A stretch of 9,214 bases of DNA from the NCBI GenBank assembly GCA_002724505.1, contig PBOV01000079.1, positions 14,006 through 23,219 of the forward strand, written 5' to 3'. The first letter of the stretch is position 1; every line of letters begins with the position of its first letter. The position numbers and the translations under genes are program-made. A model generated the notes under the pieces. It saw nothing but the letters and a program-made list of their open reading frames with translations, searched no databases and was not told the DNA's origin. This document shows positions 1 through 6,806 of this stretch, one piece after another. The DNA comes from Rhodospirillaceae bacterium (GTDB lineage Bacteria; Pseudomonadota; Alphaproteobacteria; MPNO01; UBA2964).

Positions 1-480
1 GAAATCGATGATGGTATGGTTGACGAAATGAAGGGGGCGTATCGCGTTGGAATGGATCTAAATGATGAAGATTTCACTCGTTATGTGCCAGAATTTGATA
101 GTCCTTGGACTGTGACTATGTCTACGATTTGGCCTAACCTTATTGTTCAACGTGAGCTAAATACCTTGGGTATTCGCCATATTGTGCCACGAGGGCCACA
201 TGCGCTTGATATGTATTGGACGATGTTTGGCTATGTTGGCGATACTGAGGAAATGACCAAACACCGTATGAAGCAGGGAAATTTAATGGGCCCCTCCGGC
301 TATCTTGGTGTTGATGATAATGAGGCAATCAAATTCTTGCAGGATGGATTTAAACGCTCAATACCTAGTGAGGGTGTAGTCAAGCTAGACCCAGAAAAGG
401 AGGGCGGCACTGATACATTGATTTCCGAGGCTTCAATCCGTTCTCTCTATCGTCACTACCGGGAAGTAATGGACCTATGA
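1..480 (+). CDS. Rieske non-heme iron ring-hydroxylating oxygenase, large (alpha) subunit, C-terminal part (5' end outside window)
   Basis: The open frame runs from base 1 without a start of its own, so this is the last ~159 residues of a protein usually 400-450 long. Only part of the C-terminal catalytic domain is present. The Rieske [2Fe-2S] domain and the two His ligands of the mononuclear iron lie upstream of the window. Visible signatures are WPNLIVQRELNTLGIRHIVP, the strand pattern of the helix-grip catalytic domain, and the LGVDDNEA motif at 304-327. The first Asp of VDDNE (codon 313-315) fits the family's aspartate iron ligand. The tail SEASIRSLYRHYREVM matches the usual alpha-subunit C-terminus (compare naphthalene dioxygenase, SYRGFYRAY). 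The stop overlaps the start of the beta-subunit gene by 4 nt, so the two are translationally coupled. The enzyme would cis-dihydroxylate an aromatic acid or ring in the cytoplasm using electrons from a reductase/ferredoxin not seen here. Substrate cannot be read from this fragment. Confidence 0.9.
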   Translation, partial: EIDDGMVDEMKGAYRVGMDLNDEDFTRYVPEFDSPWTVTMSTIWPNLIVQRELNTLGIRHIVPRGPHALDMYWTMFGYVGDTEEMTKHRMKQGNLMGPSGYLGVDDNEAIKFLQDGFKRSIPSEGVVKLDPEKEGGTDTLISEASIRSLYRHYREVMDL

Positions 481-998
481 CGGTGCCGGACATATCAGAT
501 CTGGCGCCGCTGTTAGCAGGAGAACGACGGCGCCTTAGGTTGGAGATTGAAGACTTCAATACCGAATATGCCGCGGCACTGGACGCTCAGGATATGAAGC
601 GCTGGGCAACATTTTTTACGGGAGATGCTTTTTACAGGATCACCGCGCGCGAGAATTTTGACGAGGGGTTGCCGGTTGGGCTGGTGTGGCTTGAAGGTGA
701 GGCGATGTTCCTTGACCGGGTCGCAGCTATTGAAAATACGATGGTTTTTGCCCCCCGTTATCTTCGTCACTATATCACTAATGTGAACGTCTTCGGTGCT
801 AATGCGGCCGGGTTGATTAGTGCGGAAGCTAATTATTTGGTGGTTGAAACGCTAATGGAAGACGAAACAAAAATTTTCCAGGCTGGGTGCTACAAAGACC
901 TGTTTGTGCGCGGCGAAGATGGCGATCTAAAACTAAAATCGCGCGACTGTATTTATGATAGCTTGCTGATCCCTAACGATATGGCGTTTCCGGTATAG
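477..998 (+). CDS. Aromatic ring-hydroxylating dioxygenase small (beta) subunit, NTF2/SnoaL-like fold
   Basis: This is a complete 173-residue protein, typical in length for the beta subunit of two-component-oxygenase alpha3beta3 hexamers. Recognisable stretches are the N-terminal helix FNTEYAAALDAQDMKRWATF followed by FF-GDAFYRITARENFDEGLP (residues ~46-66), then PRYLRHYITNVNV in the middle, and the C-terminal strand KLKSRDCIYDSLLIP. From memory these most resemble small subunits of the anthranilate/salicylate (AndAd-like) and terephthalate (TphA3-like) dioxygenases, rather than naphthalene or biphenyl types. The beta subunit is structural, carries no metal and helps shape the complex. The ATG lies in an ATGA overlap with the alpha stop, with a weak GGAAG ten bases upstream. 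The gene ends 33 nt before the stop of a convergent M20 gene, and I saw no hairpin in that gap. An aromatic-acid substrate is an inference from family resemblance only. Confidence 0.9.
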   Translation: MTVPDISDLAPLLAGERRRLRLEIEDFNTEYAAALDAQDMKRWATFFTGDAFYRITARENFDEGLPVGLVWLEGEAMFLDRVAAIENTMVFAPRYLRHYITNVNVFGANAAGLISAEANYLVVETLMEDETKIFQAGCYKDLFVRGEDGDLKLKSRDCIYDSLLIPNDMAFPV

Positions 999-1031
999 GT
1001 CTCGATATTAACTTCTGGAGATCGCCAACCT

Positions 1032-2243
1032 CTATTTAAGATAGTCGGCTATCATGTAGGCGAAGACTTTTGAGGCGTCACGAGTTCTTTCGACCGATGA
1101 GCAGTCATCGTCAGTGTGGGCAAATTGATCTTCGCCGCTACCATAGTTGGCGCAAGGGATTCCGACATGGTTCATGTAACCCTGATCGAAAGCTGTAGTG
1201 GTATAAAAAGTTTCTGGTTTTTTGCCGAGCATTTCTTCCGCTGCTGTGAACACCGCTTGAACGATAGGTGACTCCAAATCTACAAGTGAAGGATACATAA
1301 ATGGTCCTTCCGTCATATCAACTTGCCACCTGATACCGCTGGCAGGGTCTTTCATACCGTCGACCTGCATCACGATCTTTCGGATATCTTCCCATTTCTC
1401 GTGAGGGTCGTCGCCAGGAAGTAGGCGACGGTCTAACGTGATCTCGCATTCCCCTTGAATTGTATGGGTTGAGTCTGGGAAGCTTCTAATGTGATTTACG
1501 GCAAAGGTTGGTTTTCCTAGGGCAGGGTGTTCGCCAGAGAGATCAAGCTGATTTTCTAACCGCCTGATGATTTCTAAAGCGCCGGTGATAGCATCGCATG
1601 CTTTGTTCGGTGCGCTTGAGTGGCCGGGCACACCTTTGACAGTCACAAAGGTATCGATTCTGCCGCGATTTCCTAGAGTCAGTTTTAAACTTGTACCACC
1701 TAGGAGGGCCATATCGGCACGCACACCCTCGTCCTCTACTACACTAGTGATAGCGTCGTGACGACCTGTCTCACCGGAAACACAGCAAAGGAATATCAAC
1801 TGGCCATTTATGGGGAGTTGAGATGCGATAATTACTTCCATGGCATGCAGCATGGCAGCCATTGTCCCCTTTTGCTCGCTAGCTCCTTTTCCAAGTACCA
1901 CCTCCCCCGGTAGGCCATAACGCTCACCATCGACCACGTCGCCGTCATAGGCATTTTCCATTGTTGATTTCGGCTGGTTCATTGCATTGCTAATCAACAT
2001 TAACGACTTGCCGGAAGAATTCTCTCCGTAGGTCGCGATCAGATTATGCATTTTATCGTAGCGGATATTGGTTATACCCATTTCGCGCAGGCGTGGTTCG
2101 ACAGTGGATCGAATAAACTCTGCCAGAAGGGGCTCGGATTCAAACTTGTCGGTCTGTGGGCTTGGCACCTTGACGAGTTCAACGAGAGTTTCTTTAACCC
2201 GTTCCAGCGAGATATCCTTGGCGATTATACTTTTTATGCTCAT
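1032..2243 (-). CDS. M20-family (ArgE/DapE/carboxypeptidase G2-like) protein with a degenerate metal site
   Basis: The 403-residue length and domain order are those of M20 deacylases and peptidases: catalytic domain at ~1-190, dimerisation (lid) domain at ~193-305, catalytic domain resumed to the end. Fold landmarks are GKGASEQKG (118-126), GVPGHSSAP (204-212, dimer-domain His208), ITLDRRL (268-274), and FAHTDDD (374-380) with the last ligand His376. The usual catalytic residues are largely gone. The H-x-D metal motif is A87-M88-N89 (LISNAMNQP). The Glu-Glu of general base plus ligand is Gly157-Glu158 (VSGETG). The bridging Asp is Glu123. The ligand Glu/Asp of the 'EPT' position is Gly182/Gly183 (LLGGTS). 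The frame is otherwise intact, so this looks like a maintained pseudoenzyme or an enzyme with altered chemistry, rather than an ordinary zinc hydrolase. Cytoplasmic, with no signal peptide. The ATG has no clear Shine-Dalgarno and no in-frame upstream ATG. Substrate unknown; a role with the neighbouring oxygenase is possible but unproven. Confidence 0.85.
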   Translation of the reverse strand: MSIKSIIAKDISLERVKETLVELVKVPSPQTDKFESEPLLAEFIRSTVEPRLREMGITNIRYDKMHNLIATYGENSSGKSLMLISNAMNQPKSTMENAYDGDVVDGERYGLPGEVVLGKGASEQKGTMAAMLHAMEVIIASQLPINGQLIFLCCVSGETGRHDAITSVVEDEGVRADMALLGGTSLKLTLGNRGRIDTFVTVKGVPGHSSAPNKACDAITGALEIIRRLENQLDLSGEHPALGKPTFAVNHIRSFPDSTHTIQGECEITLDRRLLPGDDPHEKWEDIRKIVMQVDGMKDPASGIRWQVDMTEGPFMYPSLVDLESPIVQAVFTAAEEMLGKKPETFYTTTAFDQGYMNHVGIPCANYGSGEDQFAHTDDDCSSVERTRDASKVFAYMIADYLK

Positions 2244-2290
2244 GTTATAAATTGGATCCCAGAAATGACGTTGTTGTTTATCGATATAAC

Positions 2291-2319
2291 AGTTTAATCA
2301 TGAGAGGATCGTATCTCAA
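2291..2319 (-). promoter_or_regulatory. Candidate sigma-70 promoter for the M20-family gene
   Basis: Reading the minus strand, TTGAGA (plus 2314-2319) is followed after exactly 17 nt by TAAACT (plus 2291-2296), giving 5/6 and 4/6 matches to the -35 and -10 consensus. It lies about 48 nt upstream of the ATG at 2243. This is pattern matching only in an AT-rich stretch, so chance is a real alternative. Confidence 0.35.
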
Positions 2320-2435
2320 ACCTACTTGTTATTGTCTATATTTTCCATGCTGATTTTCCCGAACAATACAGGACGTTGCAATTTTTATGGTAAACTCGGC
2401 GTATAAACTTCTTGGATTGGCGCCGTAAGATCGCG

Positions 2436-2464
2436 TTGACAAGGAGCAAACTGGTCATTATGTT
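2436..2464 (+). promoter_or_regulatory. Predicted sigma-70 promoter of rpmJ
   Basis: A perfect -35 TTGACA (2436-2441), a 17-nt spacer and a -10 TATGTT (2459-2464, 4/6) sit ahead of rpmJ. Transcription would start near 2471 and give a ~30-nt leader before the ATG at 2501. Together with the terminator after the gene, this makes rpmJ a self-contained transcription unit. Confidence 0.6.
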
Positions 2465-2500
2465 CCCGCCCTCGCGATTAAGGTTCCTAGGAAAAATTCG

Positions 2501-2626
2501 ATGAAAATCTCTAATTCGCTTAAAACATTGAAAACCCGAGATAAAAATTGCCGCGTCATTCGCCGTAAAGGTCGCGTATATGTGATAAACAAACAAAATC
2601 CACGCTTTAAGGCGCGCCAAGGTTAG
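2501..2626 (+). CDS. rpmJ: 50S ribosomal protein L36 (bL36)
   Basis: This 41-residue gene begins [20 protein letters not shown] and ends with [15 protein letters not shown], an unmistakable bL36 with many Arg and Lys residues. It is the zinc-independent type. Only Cys17 is present, whereas the zinc-ribbon type has a three-Cys/one-His site. This version, with its 41-residue length and C-terminal RFKARQG, is the form usual in Alphaproteobacteria. bL36 binds 23S rRNA in the large subunit and helps late assembly. AGGA at 2489-2492 lies 8 nt before the ATG and serves as a modest ribosome binding site. The gene is not in the spc ribosomal operon. It is an isolated unit between the M20 gene and the glycolate operon, with its own promoter and terminator, an arrangement also seen for such stand-alone rpmJ genes elsewhere. 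Confidence 0.96.
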   Translation: MKISNSLKTLKTRDKNCRVIRRKGRVYVINKQNPRFKARQG

Positions 2627-2648
2627 GCAAGAGGCATAGAATGTTAGG

Positions 2649-2673
2649 AACCGCGCCATTGGCGCGGTTTTTT
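2649..2673 (+). terminator. Rho-independent terminator of rpmJ
   Basis: AACCGCGCC (2649-2657) pairs perfectly with GGCGCGGTT (2661-2669) as a 9-bp GC-rich stem with a 3-nt ATT loop. It is followed by a run of six T (2668-2673). It starts 22 nt after the rpmJ stop and should insulate the glycolate operon from rpmJ transcription. Confidence 0.92.
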
Positions 2674-2694
2674 ATTTGAAGTTATATTCCTAAC

Positions 2695-2728
2695 TGGTAG
2701 CGCTTGCCTTTTCCATTAAGCCTATAGT
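2695..2728 (+). promoter_or_regulatory. Candidate promoter/operator region of the glcDEF operon
   Basis: TGGTAGCGCTTGCC (2695-2708) is a near-palindrome around AGCGCT and matches 8 of 10 fixed positions of the LacI/GalR-type operator pattern TGNAANCGNTTNCA. TATAGT at 2723-2728 is a good -10-like hexamer (5/6), but the only -35-like TTGCCT (2704-2709) is just 13 nt away. The promoter is therefore either activator-dependent or misassigned. The position, just after the rpmJ terminator and ~50 nt before glcD, is where an operon promoter is expected. No regulator gene is present in the window to test against. Confidence 0.25.
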
Positions 2729-2774
2729 GTACTCTAGGAATAGAAATTCAATCGGCCGAATGGAGCTAATTTTA

Positions 2775-4262
2775 ATGGATATGCCCGATCCAGACGCCGC
2801 GACTATTGCGCACCGAGGGTCAATCGTAAAAGAGCTTCGACGGATTTTGCCCGAGACTTCGATTATCGCCGAGGAAGAAGGTATGCGCGCATATGATTGC
2901 GATGGGCTGACAGCTTATCATCAATTGCCGTTTTTAGTGGTTCTCCCAGAAACGACGGAACAAATTTCAAAAATATTACAATATTGCTATAAAGCAGAGG
3001 TCAAGATTGTTCCACGTGGAGCCGGTACATCTCTGTCCGGCGGGGCATTGCCTTTGGCTGATGCTATTACCCTAGGTCTCGGCAAACTTAATAGCATCCG
3101 CGAAATTGATTATGACAATCGCTGTGTTGTCGCGCAGCCGGGTGTGACTAATCTTGCTATCACTCAAGCAGTCGAAGATGACGGGTATTATTATGCCCCT
3201 GACCCCTCCAGTCAGATAGCTTGCACAATTGGTGGAAACGTCGCCGAGAATTCAGGTGGTGTTCACTGTCTTAAATATGGTCTGACAACTAACAACATTC
3301 TCGGGCTTGAAATGGTATTGATGGATGGCGAAATTATTCGTGTTGGAGGAAAATACCTCGATACGAGCGGGTATGATTTAATGGGGGTTGTTACCGGTTC
3401 GGAAGGGTTGTTAGGAGTTATCACAGAGGTGACGGTGCGTATTCTTCCTATACCGCCTGCAGCACGGGCAATACTGATTGGATTTTGCTCAAGCGAAGCA
3501 GCGGGTAATTGTGTAGCGGCGATAATTGGGGCTGGCATTATTCCTGGGGGTATGGAAATGATGGATCGGAAGGCGATCCATGCGGTTGAAGAATTTGTGC
3601 ATGCAGGCTATCCGCTGAGCGTTGAAGCGTTACTGATAGCAGAGTTAGATGGACCAGAGGAAGAAGTAGAATTTTTGACGAAAAGAGTAGGCCAAATCGC
3701 TCGCGATTCTGGAGCGAGCCTAGTGCAGGCAAGTCGCAACGAAGAGGAACGACTCTTGTTTTGGGCTGGTCGAAAAGCAGCATTTCCTGCGATTGGAAGG
3801 GTTTCGCCAGATTATTATTGCATGGATGGCACGATCCCGCGTCATCGATTGCCAGAGGTCCTTAAACGTATAGGGGAAGCGTCTCAACGTTATGGGCTAG
3901 GTGTGGCAAATGTTTTTCATGCTGGAGACGGTAATCTTCACCCCTTGATCCTTTACGATGCAAATGCTCCTGGTGAGCTTGAGAGTGCGGAAAAGTTTGG
4001 CGCTGAAATTCTTACCCTATGTGTAGAGGTGGGCGGTGTTTTGACTGGAGAGCATGGCGTGGGAGTCGAAAAACGCGATCTTATGGAAACGATGTTCACC
4101 GAGATTGATTTGAAGCAGCAACAGCGCTTGAAATGTGCATTTGACCCAAAACAACTTTTGAATCCGGGAAAAGTTTTTCCAAAGCTTCATCGATGCGCTG
4201 AATTGGGCAGGGTCCACATTCAGGGCGGTGAAATGCGCTTTCCGGACTTACCGCGTTTTTGA
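2775..4262 (+). CDS. glcD: Glycolate oxidase (glycolate dehydrogenase) FAD-linked subunit GlcD
   Basis: GlcD is the catalytic flavoprotein of the membrane-associated GlcDEF complex, oxidising glycolate (and D-lactate) to glyoxylate. The N-terminal PCMH/FAD_binding_4 domain shows PRGAGTSLSGGALPL (~80-94), PDPSSQIACTIGGNVAENSG (~143-162) and GSEGLLGVITEVT (~208-220). The C-terminal FAD-oxidase domain has GIIPGGMEMMD, DYYCMDGTIPR, HAGDGNLHP (~382-390) and GEHGVGVEK (~425-433). The end HRCAELGRVHIQGG...FPDLPRF matches E. coli GlcD closely. Start choice: ATG 2775 gives 495 residues (E. coli about 499). It has GGAG at 2762-2765 nine nt upstream and begins MDMPDPDAA as related proteins do. GTG 2727 and ATG 2760 are in-frame alternatives, but 2727 overlaps the putative -10. 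This is the first gene of a four-gene overlapping operon. Its stop shares one base with the next start. Confidence 0.95.
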   Translation: MDMPDPDAATIAHRGSIVKELRRILPETSIIAEEEGMRAYDCDGLTAYHQLPFLVVLPETTEQISKILQYCYKAEVKIVPRGAGTSLSGGALPLADAITLGLGKLNSIREIDYDNRCVVAQPGVTNLAITQAVEDDGYYYAPDPSSQIACTIGGNVAENSGGVHCLKYGLTTNNILGLEMVLMDGEIIRVGGKYLDTSGYDLMGVVTGSEGLLGVITEVTVRILPIPPAARAILIGFCSSEAAGNCVAAIIGAGIIPGGMEMMDRKAIHAVEEFVHAGYPLSVEALLIAELDGPEEEVEFLTKRVGQIARDSGASLVQASRNEEERLLFWAGRKAAFPAIGRVSPDYYCMDGTIPRHRLPEVLKRIGEASQRYGLGVANVFHAGDGNLHPLILYDANAPGELESAEKFGAEILTLCVEVGGVLTGEHGVGVEKRDLMETMFTEIDLKQQQRLKCAFDPKQLLNPGKVFPKLHRCAELGRVHIQGGEMRFPDLPRF

Positions 4263-5500
4263 TGGTTGCAGTTGTTAAGCCAGCTGATAGCAAGGACTTG
4301 GAAGAGATCATTAGTGATGCGCTAAATGCTCAAAAGTCGTTAGAAATTTCGGGTACAGGTTCAAAAAGTACACTTGGCCACCCGATGAAGGTGAGCCAGA
4401 AAGTTTCACTTGCGGGTTTAAATGGAATAACTCTGTATGAGCCGGAAGAATTGGTTTTAACAGCGAGAGCCGGGACACCCTTAGCGGATATCGAGAGCAC
4501 GCTGGCTCAAAACCATCAGGAGCTTGCGTTCGAGCCGCCGAGTTGGGGGGCTCTACTCGGCAATGCTGAAGTTCAGACGTTGGGAGGTGTCATCGCAACA
4601 AATATTGGAGGTCCAAGGCGGTTTAGAGCCGGTGCGCCCAGAGATCATTTGCTTGGTGTATCGATGGTTACCGGCAGAGGCGAAACGGTCAAGACAGGCG
4701 GACGCGTCGTAAAGAATGTAACGGGGTATGATTTATGTAAGCTTATTGCTGGTTCTTACGGAACATTGGCGGTCGCTAGTGAGTTAACAGTAAAGGTTCT
4801 TCCGGCTGGTGACAAAATACGGACGGTCTTGGTTTCAGGGTTAGATGCGAGGGAGGGTGTTAAAGTCATGACAGAGGTGCTTGCAAGCCCATACGACGTT
4901 TCTGCAGCAGCCTATATTACTAAAGAAATTACGAAACGTTCAGATGTGTCTTATGTCTCCAACTCCAATGCCACCATCACGGCAGTGCGTGTTGAGGGGG
5001 CGGCCCCGTCGGTTCTTGCGCGTTGCAGAGCGCTGAAAAACCTACTCAGAAAAAATGGCGATATTGAAGAGCTACATTTTCATAATTCTAAACGTTTCTG
5101 GGCAGAAATTGGAAACGTCTCGCCATATATTGATGAAGTGGGACCAGTTTGGAAAATCTCTGTGCCCCCATCTAATGCGGTCGAAATCGTCAAAACTATT
5201 TGCGATAAAACTGATTCTGAATTTTATTTCGATTGGGGCGGTGGATTGATATGGGTCCGCATTATTGATCACCACAAAGATGGGGGTGCTCATCTTGTCC
5301 GTGCTGCTATTAACTCGTGTGGTGGGCATGCAACACTAATTCGCGCCAGCTGTGATGTTAGATCATGTGTCCCGGTATTTGAGCCGCAAGGAAATGCAGT
5401 GACTGCACTAACTCAGAGAATCAAAAAAGGATTTGATCCGGCCGGCATTTTAAATCCCGGCAGAATGAGTCTGCTGCCGAGGAGAGACCATGCAGACTAA
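4262..5500 (+). CDS. glcE: Glycolate oxidase FAD-binding subunit GlcE
   Basis: GlcE is the second FAD-fold subunit of glycolate dehydrogenase, and in E. coli it is essential for activity. The FAD_binding_4 domain is visible from ISGTGSKSTLG (~29-39) through LVLTARAGTPLADIE (~64-78), GGVIATNIGGPRRFRAGAPR (~108-127, the GPRR signature of GlcE), and GGRVVKNVTGYDLCKLIAGS (~146-165) with GTLAVASELTVKVLP. The C-terminus GFDPAGILNPGRM is the family hallmark. At 412 residues it is about 60 longer than E. coli GlcE, from a longer middle region, a length I believe is ordinary in Alphaproteobacteria. The ATG at 4262 shares its A with the glcD TGA (TGATG), implying translational re-initiation. A TTG at 4259 is possible but less likely. 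The 3' end overlaps glcF by 11 nt. Confidence 0.94.
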   Translation: MVAVVKPADSKDLEEIISDALNAQKSLEISGTGSKSTLGHPMKVSQKVSLAGLNGITLYEPEELVLTARAGTPLADIESTLAQNHQELAFEPPSWGALLGNAEVQTLGGVIATNIGGPRRFRAGAPRDHLLGVSMVTGRGETVKTGGRVVKNVTGYDLCKLIAGSYGTLAVASELTVKVLPAGDKIRTVLVSGLDAREGVKVMTEVLASPYDVSAAAYITKEITKRSDVSYVSNSNATITAVRVEGAAPSVLARCRALKNLLRKNGDIEELHFHNSKRFWAEIGNVSPYIDEVGPVWKISVPPSNAVEIVKTICDKTDSEFYFDWGGGLIWVRIIDHHKDGGAHLVRAAINSCGGHATLIRASCDVRSCVPVFEPQGNAVTALTQRIKKGFDPAGILNPGRMSLLPRRDHAD

Positions 5501-6806
5501 TTTTTCAAAAACACAACTCTCCGATCCTAATATAGCGGACGCTAACGATATCCTTAGGTCTTGTGTCCATTGCGGATTTTGTAACGCGACATGCCCAACA
5601 TATGATTTGGTGGGTGATGAACTCGATGGGCCACGCGGTCGCATTTATCTGATAAAGGATATGTTGGAACAGGATCGGGTAGCATCTAAAACAGACGTTC
5701 ACCACATCGACCGTTGTCTTTCGTGCATGTCCTGTATGACTACTTGCCCGTCTGGGGTGAACTACAAACATCTGTTAGATCACGGAAGGCGGCATATCGA
5801 GGAAACTTATTCTCGAAAATTTATAGATCAAATGTTAAGAACCTTCTTGGGTCTTGTATTACCCAATTCGAAAATTTTTAGGTATGTAAAGTTTACGGCC
5901 ATTATGGCCCGACCCTTTGCCGGAATTTTACCAGAGCGTCTTCGCAAATCTATTCTACTTATTTCAAATCGAAGGCAACAAGGTAAAGTGGTGACCCCTA
6001 TGATTTATAAAGCGAATGGCCCCCGCAAATATCGGGTGATACTTCTTACGGGGTGCGTCCAAGATATTCTTGAACCGTCGATTAACCAAGCGACGATCCG
6101 GATTTTAAACAGACACGGTTGCGAAGTTATAGTCCACCCGGAAGAACGGTGCTGTGGGTCGGTCAATCAAAATTTAGGGCAACAAAAGAAAGCAATTTCC
6201 CTAATAAAAGCGAACGTTATACGTTGGTCTAAAATCGATAAAGTAATGCAAGTAGACGCTATTATAGCGAACGCGTCAGGCTGCGGATCAATCCTCAAAG
6301 ATTATGAGTTTTTACTTCGAAACGATCGCCAAGTTTCTAAAGAGGCGGGGAAAGTAGCACAACTCACCTGTGACATCACTGAATTTTTGGCACGCATTGG
6401 CCTCGATGAAAGACTTATTTCCGGAAACCTGAGGGTCGCATATCAATCTCCATGTTCGATGCAGCATGGGCAAAAAGTGGATCGTGAGCCCATTCGCTTG
6501 CTTAGCGCATGTGGTTTTAAGGTGGTAGAACCGAAGGATCGGCATCTTTGCTGCGGATCTGCGGGAACCTATAATATTTTACAAAGCGAAATTGCTGATA
6601 AATTGAAAGCGCAAAAAATTGAGGCTTTATCGAAACTTTCGCCTGATATAGTGGCCAGCGGGAATATCGGTTGTATTATGCATCTTAGTCAGGCCGGGGA
6701 TAAAGAAATGCAGCGTCCTATTGTTCATACCGTGGAACTGCTAGACTGGGCGACGGGCGGGCCTATACCCAAAGTGCTTGACGGCGTAACATCAAGGGTA
6801 TCATGA
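5490..6806 (+). CDS. glcF: Glycolate oxidase iron-sulfur subunit GlcF
   Basis: GlcF carries electrons from the GlcDE flavins towards the quinone pool. Two ferredoxin-type [4Fe-4S] motifs are complete: C25-x2-C28-x2-C31-x3-C35-P (CVHCGFCNATCP) and C76-x2-C79-x2-C82-x3-C86-P (CLSCMSCMTTCP), with DELDGPRGRIYLIK between them. Two CCG (DUF224/heterodisulfide-reductase-like) domains follow. One has GC189 and CCGSVN (221-226), the other SPCSMQHGQK (320-329), CCGSAGTYNI (354-363) and GNIGC (391-395). At 438 residues it is ~30 longer than E. coli GlcF (about 407). The extra length is a basic linker around 160-180 and a C-terminal extension. The ATG at 5490 lies inside glcE, with a strong GAGGAG (5479-5484) five nt upstream, which decides the start. 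The stop overlaps the TPR gene by 4 nt. No transmembrane helix is evident, so membrane association would be peripheral. Confidence 0.96.
   Translation: MQTNFSKTQLSDPNIADANDILRSCVHCGFCNATCPTYDLVGDELDGPRGRIYLIKDMLEQDRVASKTDVHHIDRCLSCMSCMTTCPSGVNYKHLLDHGRRHIEETYSRKFIDQMLRTFLGLVLPNSKIFRYVKFTAIMARPFAGILPERLRKSILLISNRRQQGKVVTPMIYKANGPRKYRVILLTGCVQDILEPSINQATIRILNRHGCEVIVHPEERCCGSVNQNLGQQKKAISLIKANVIRWSKIDKVMQVDAIIANASGCGSILKDYEFLLRNDRQVSKEAGKVAQLTCDITEFLARIGLDERLISGNLRVAYQSPCSMQHGQKVDREPIRLLSACGFKVVEPKDRHLCCGSAGTYNILQSEIADKLKAQKIEALSKLSPDIVASGNIGCIMHLSQAGDKEMQRPIVHTVELLDWATGGPIPKVLDGVTSRVS

Noticed and set aside
999..1031. Bidirectional terminator between the beta subunit and the M20 gene
   Set aside because: I found no GC-rich inverted repeat with a T-run in this 33-nt gap.
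1032..2243. M20 gene as a pseudogene
   Set aside because: There is no stop or frameshift over 403 codons and the fold motifs and C-terminal region are intact. The losses are confined to metal and catalytic positions, which fits functional divergence better than decay.
2375..2407. Second plus-strand promoter (TTGCAA with TATAAA)
   Set aside because: The hexamers are 20 nt apart, poor spacing, and the TTGACA/TATGTT pair closer to rpmJ is better.
2336..2659. 107-residue minus-strand open frame
   Set aside because: It runs antisense over the rpmJ promoter, rpmJ itself and part of its terminator, and shows no recognisable domain. The plus-strand L36 reading is certain.
3263..3783. Two minus-strand open frames of 81-91 residues inside glcD
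   Set aside because: They are complementary to strongly conserved GlcD coding sequence with no motifs of their own.
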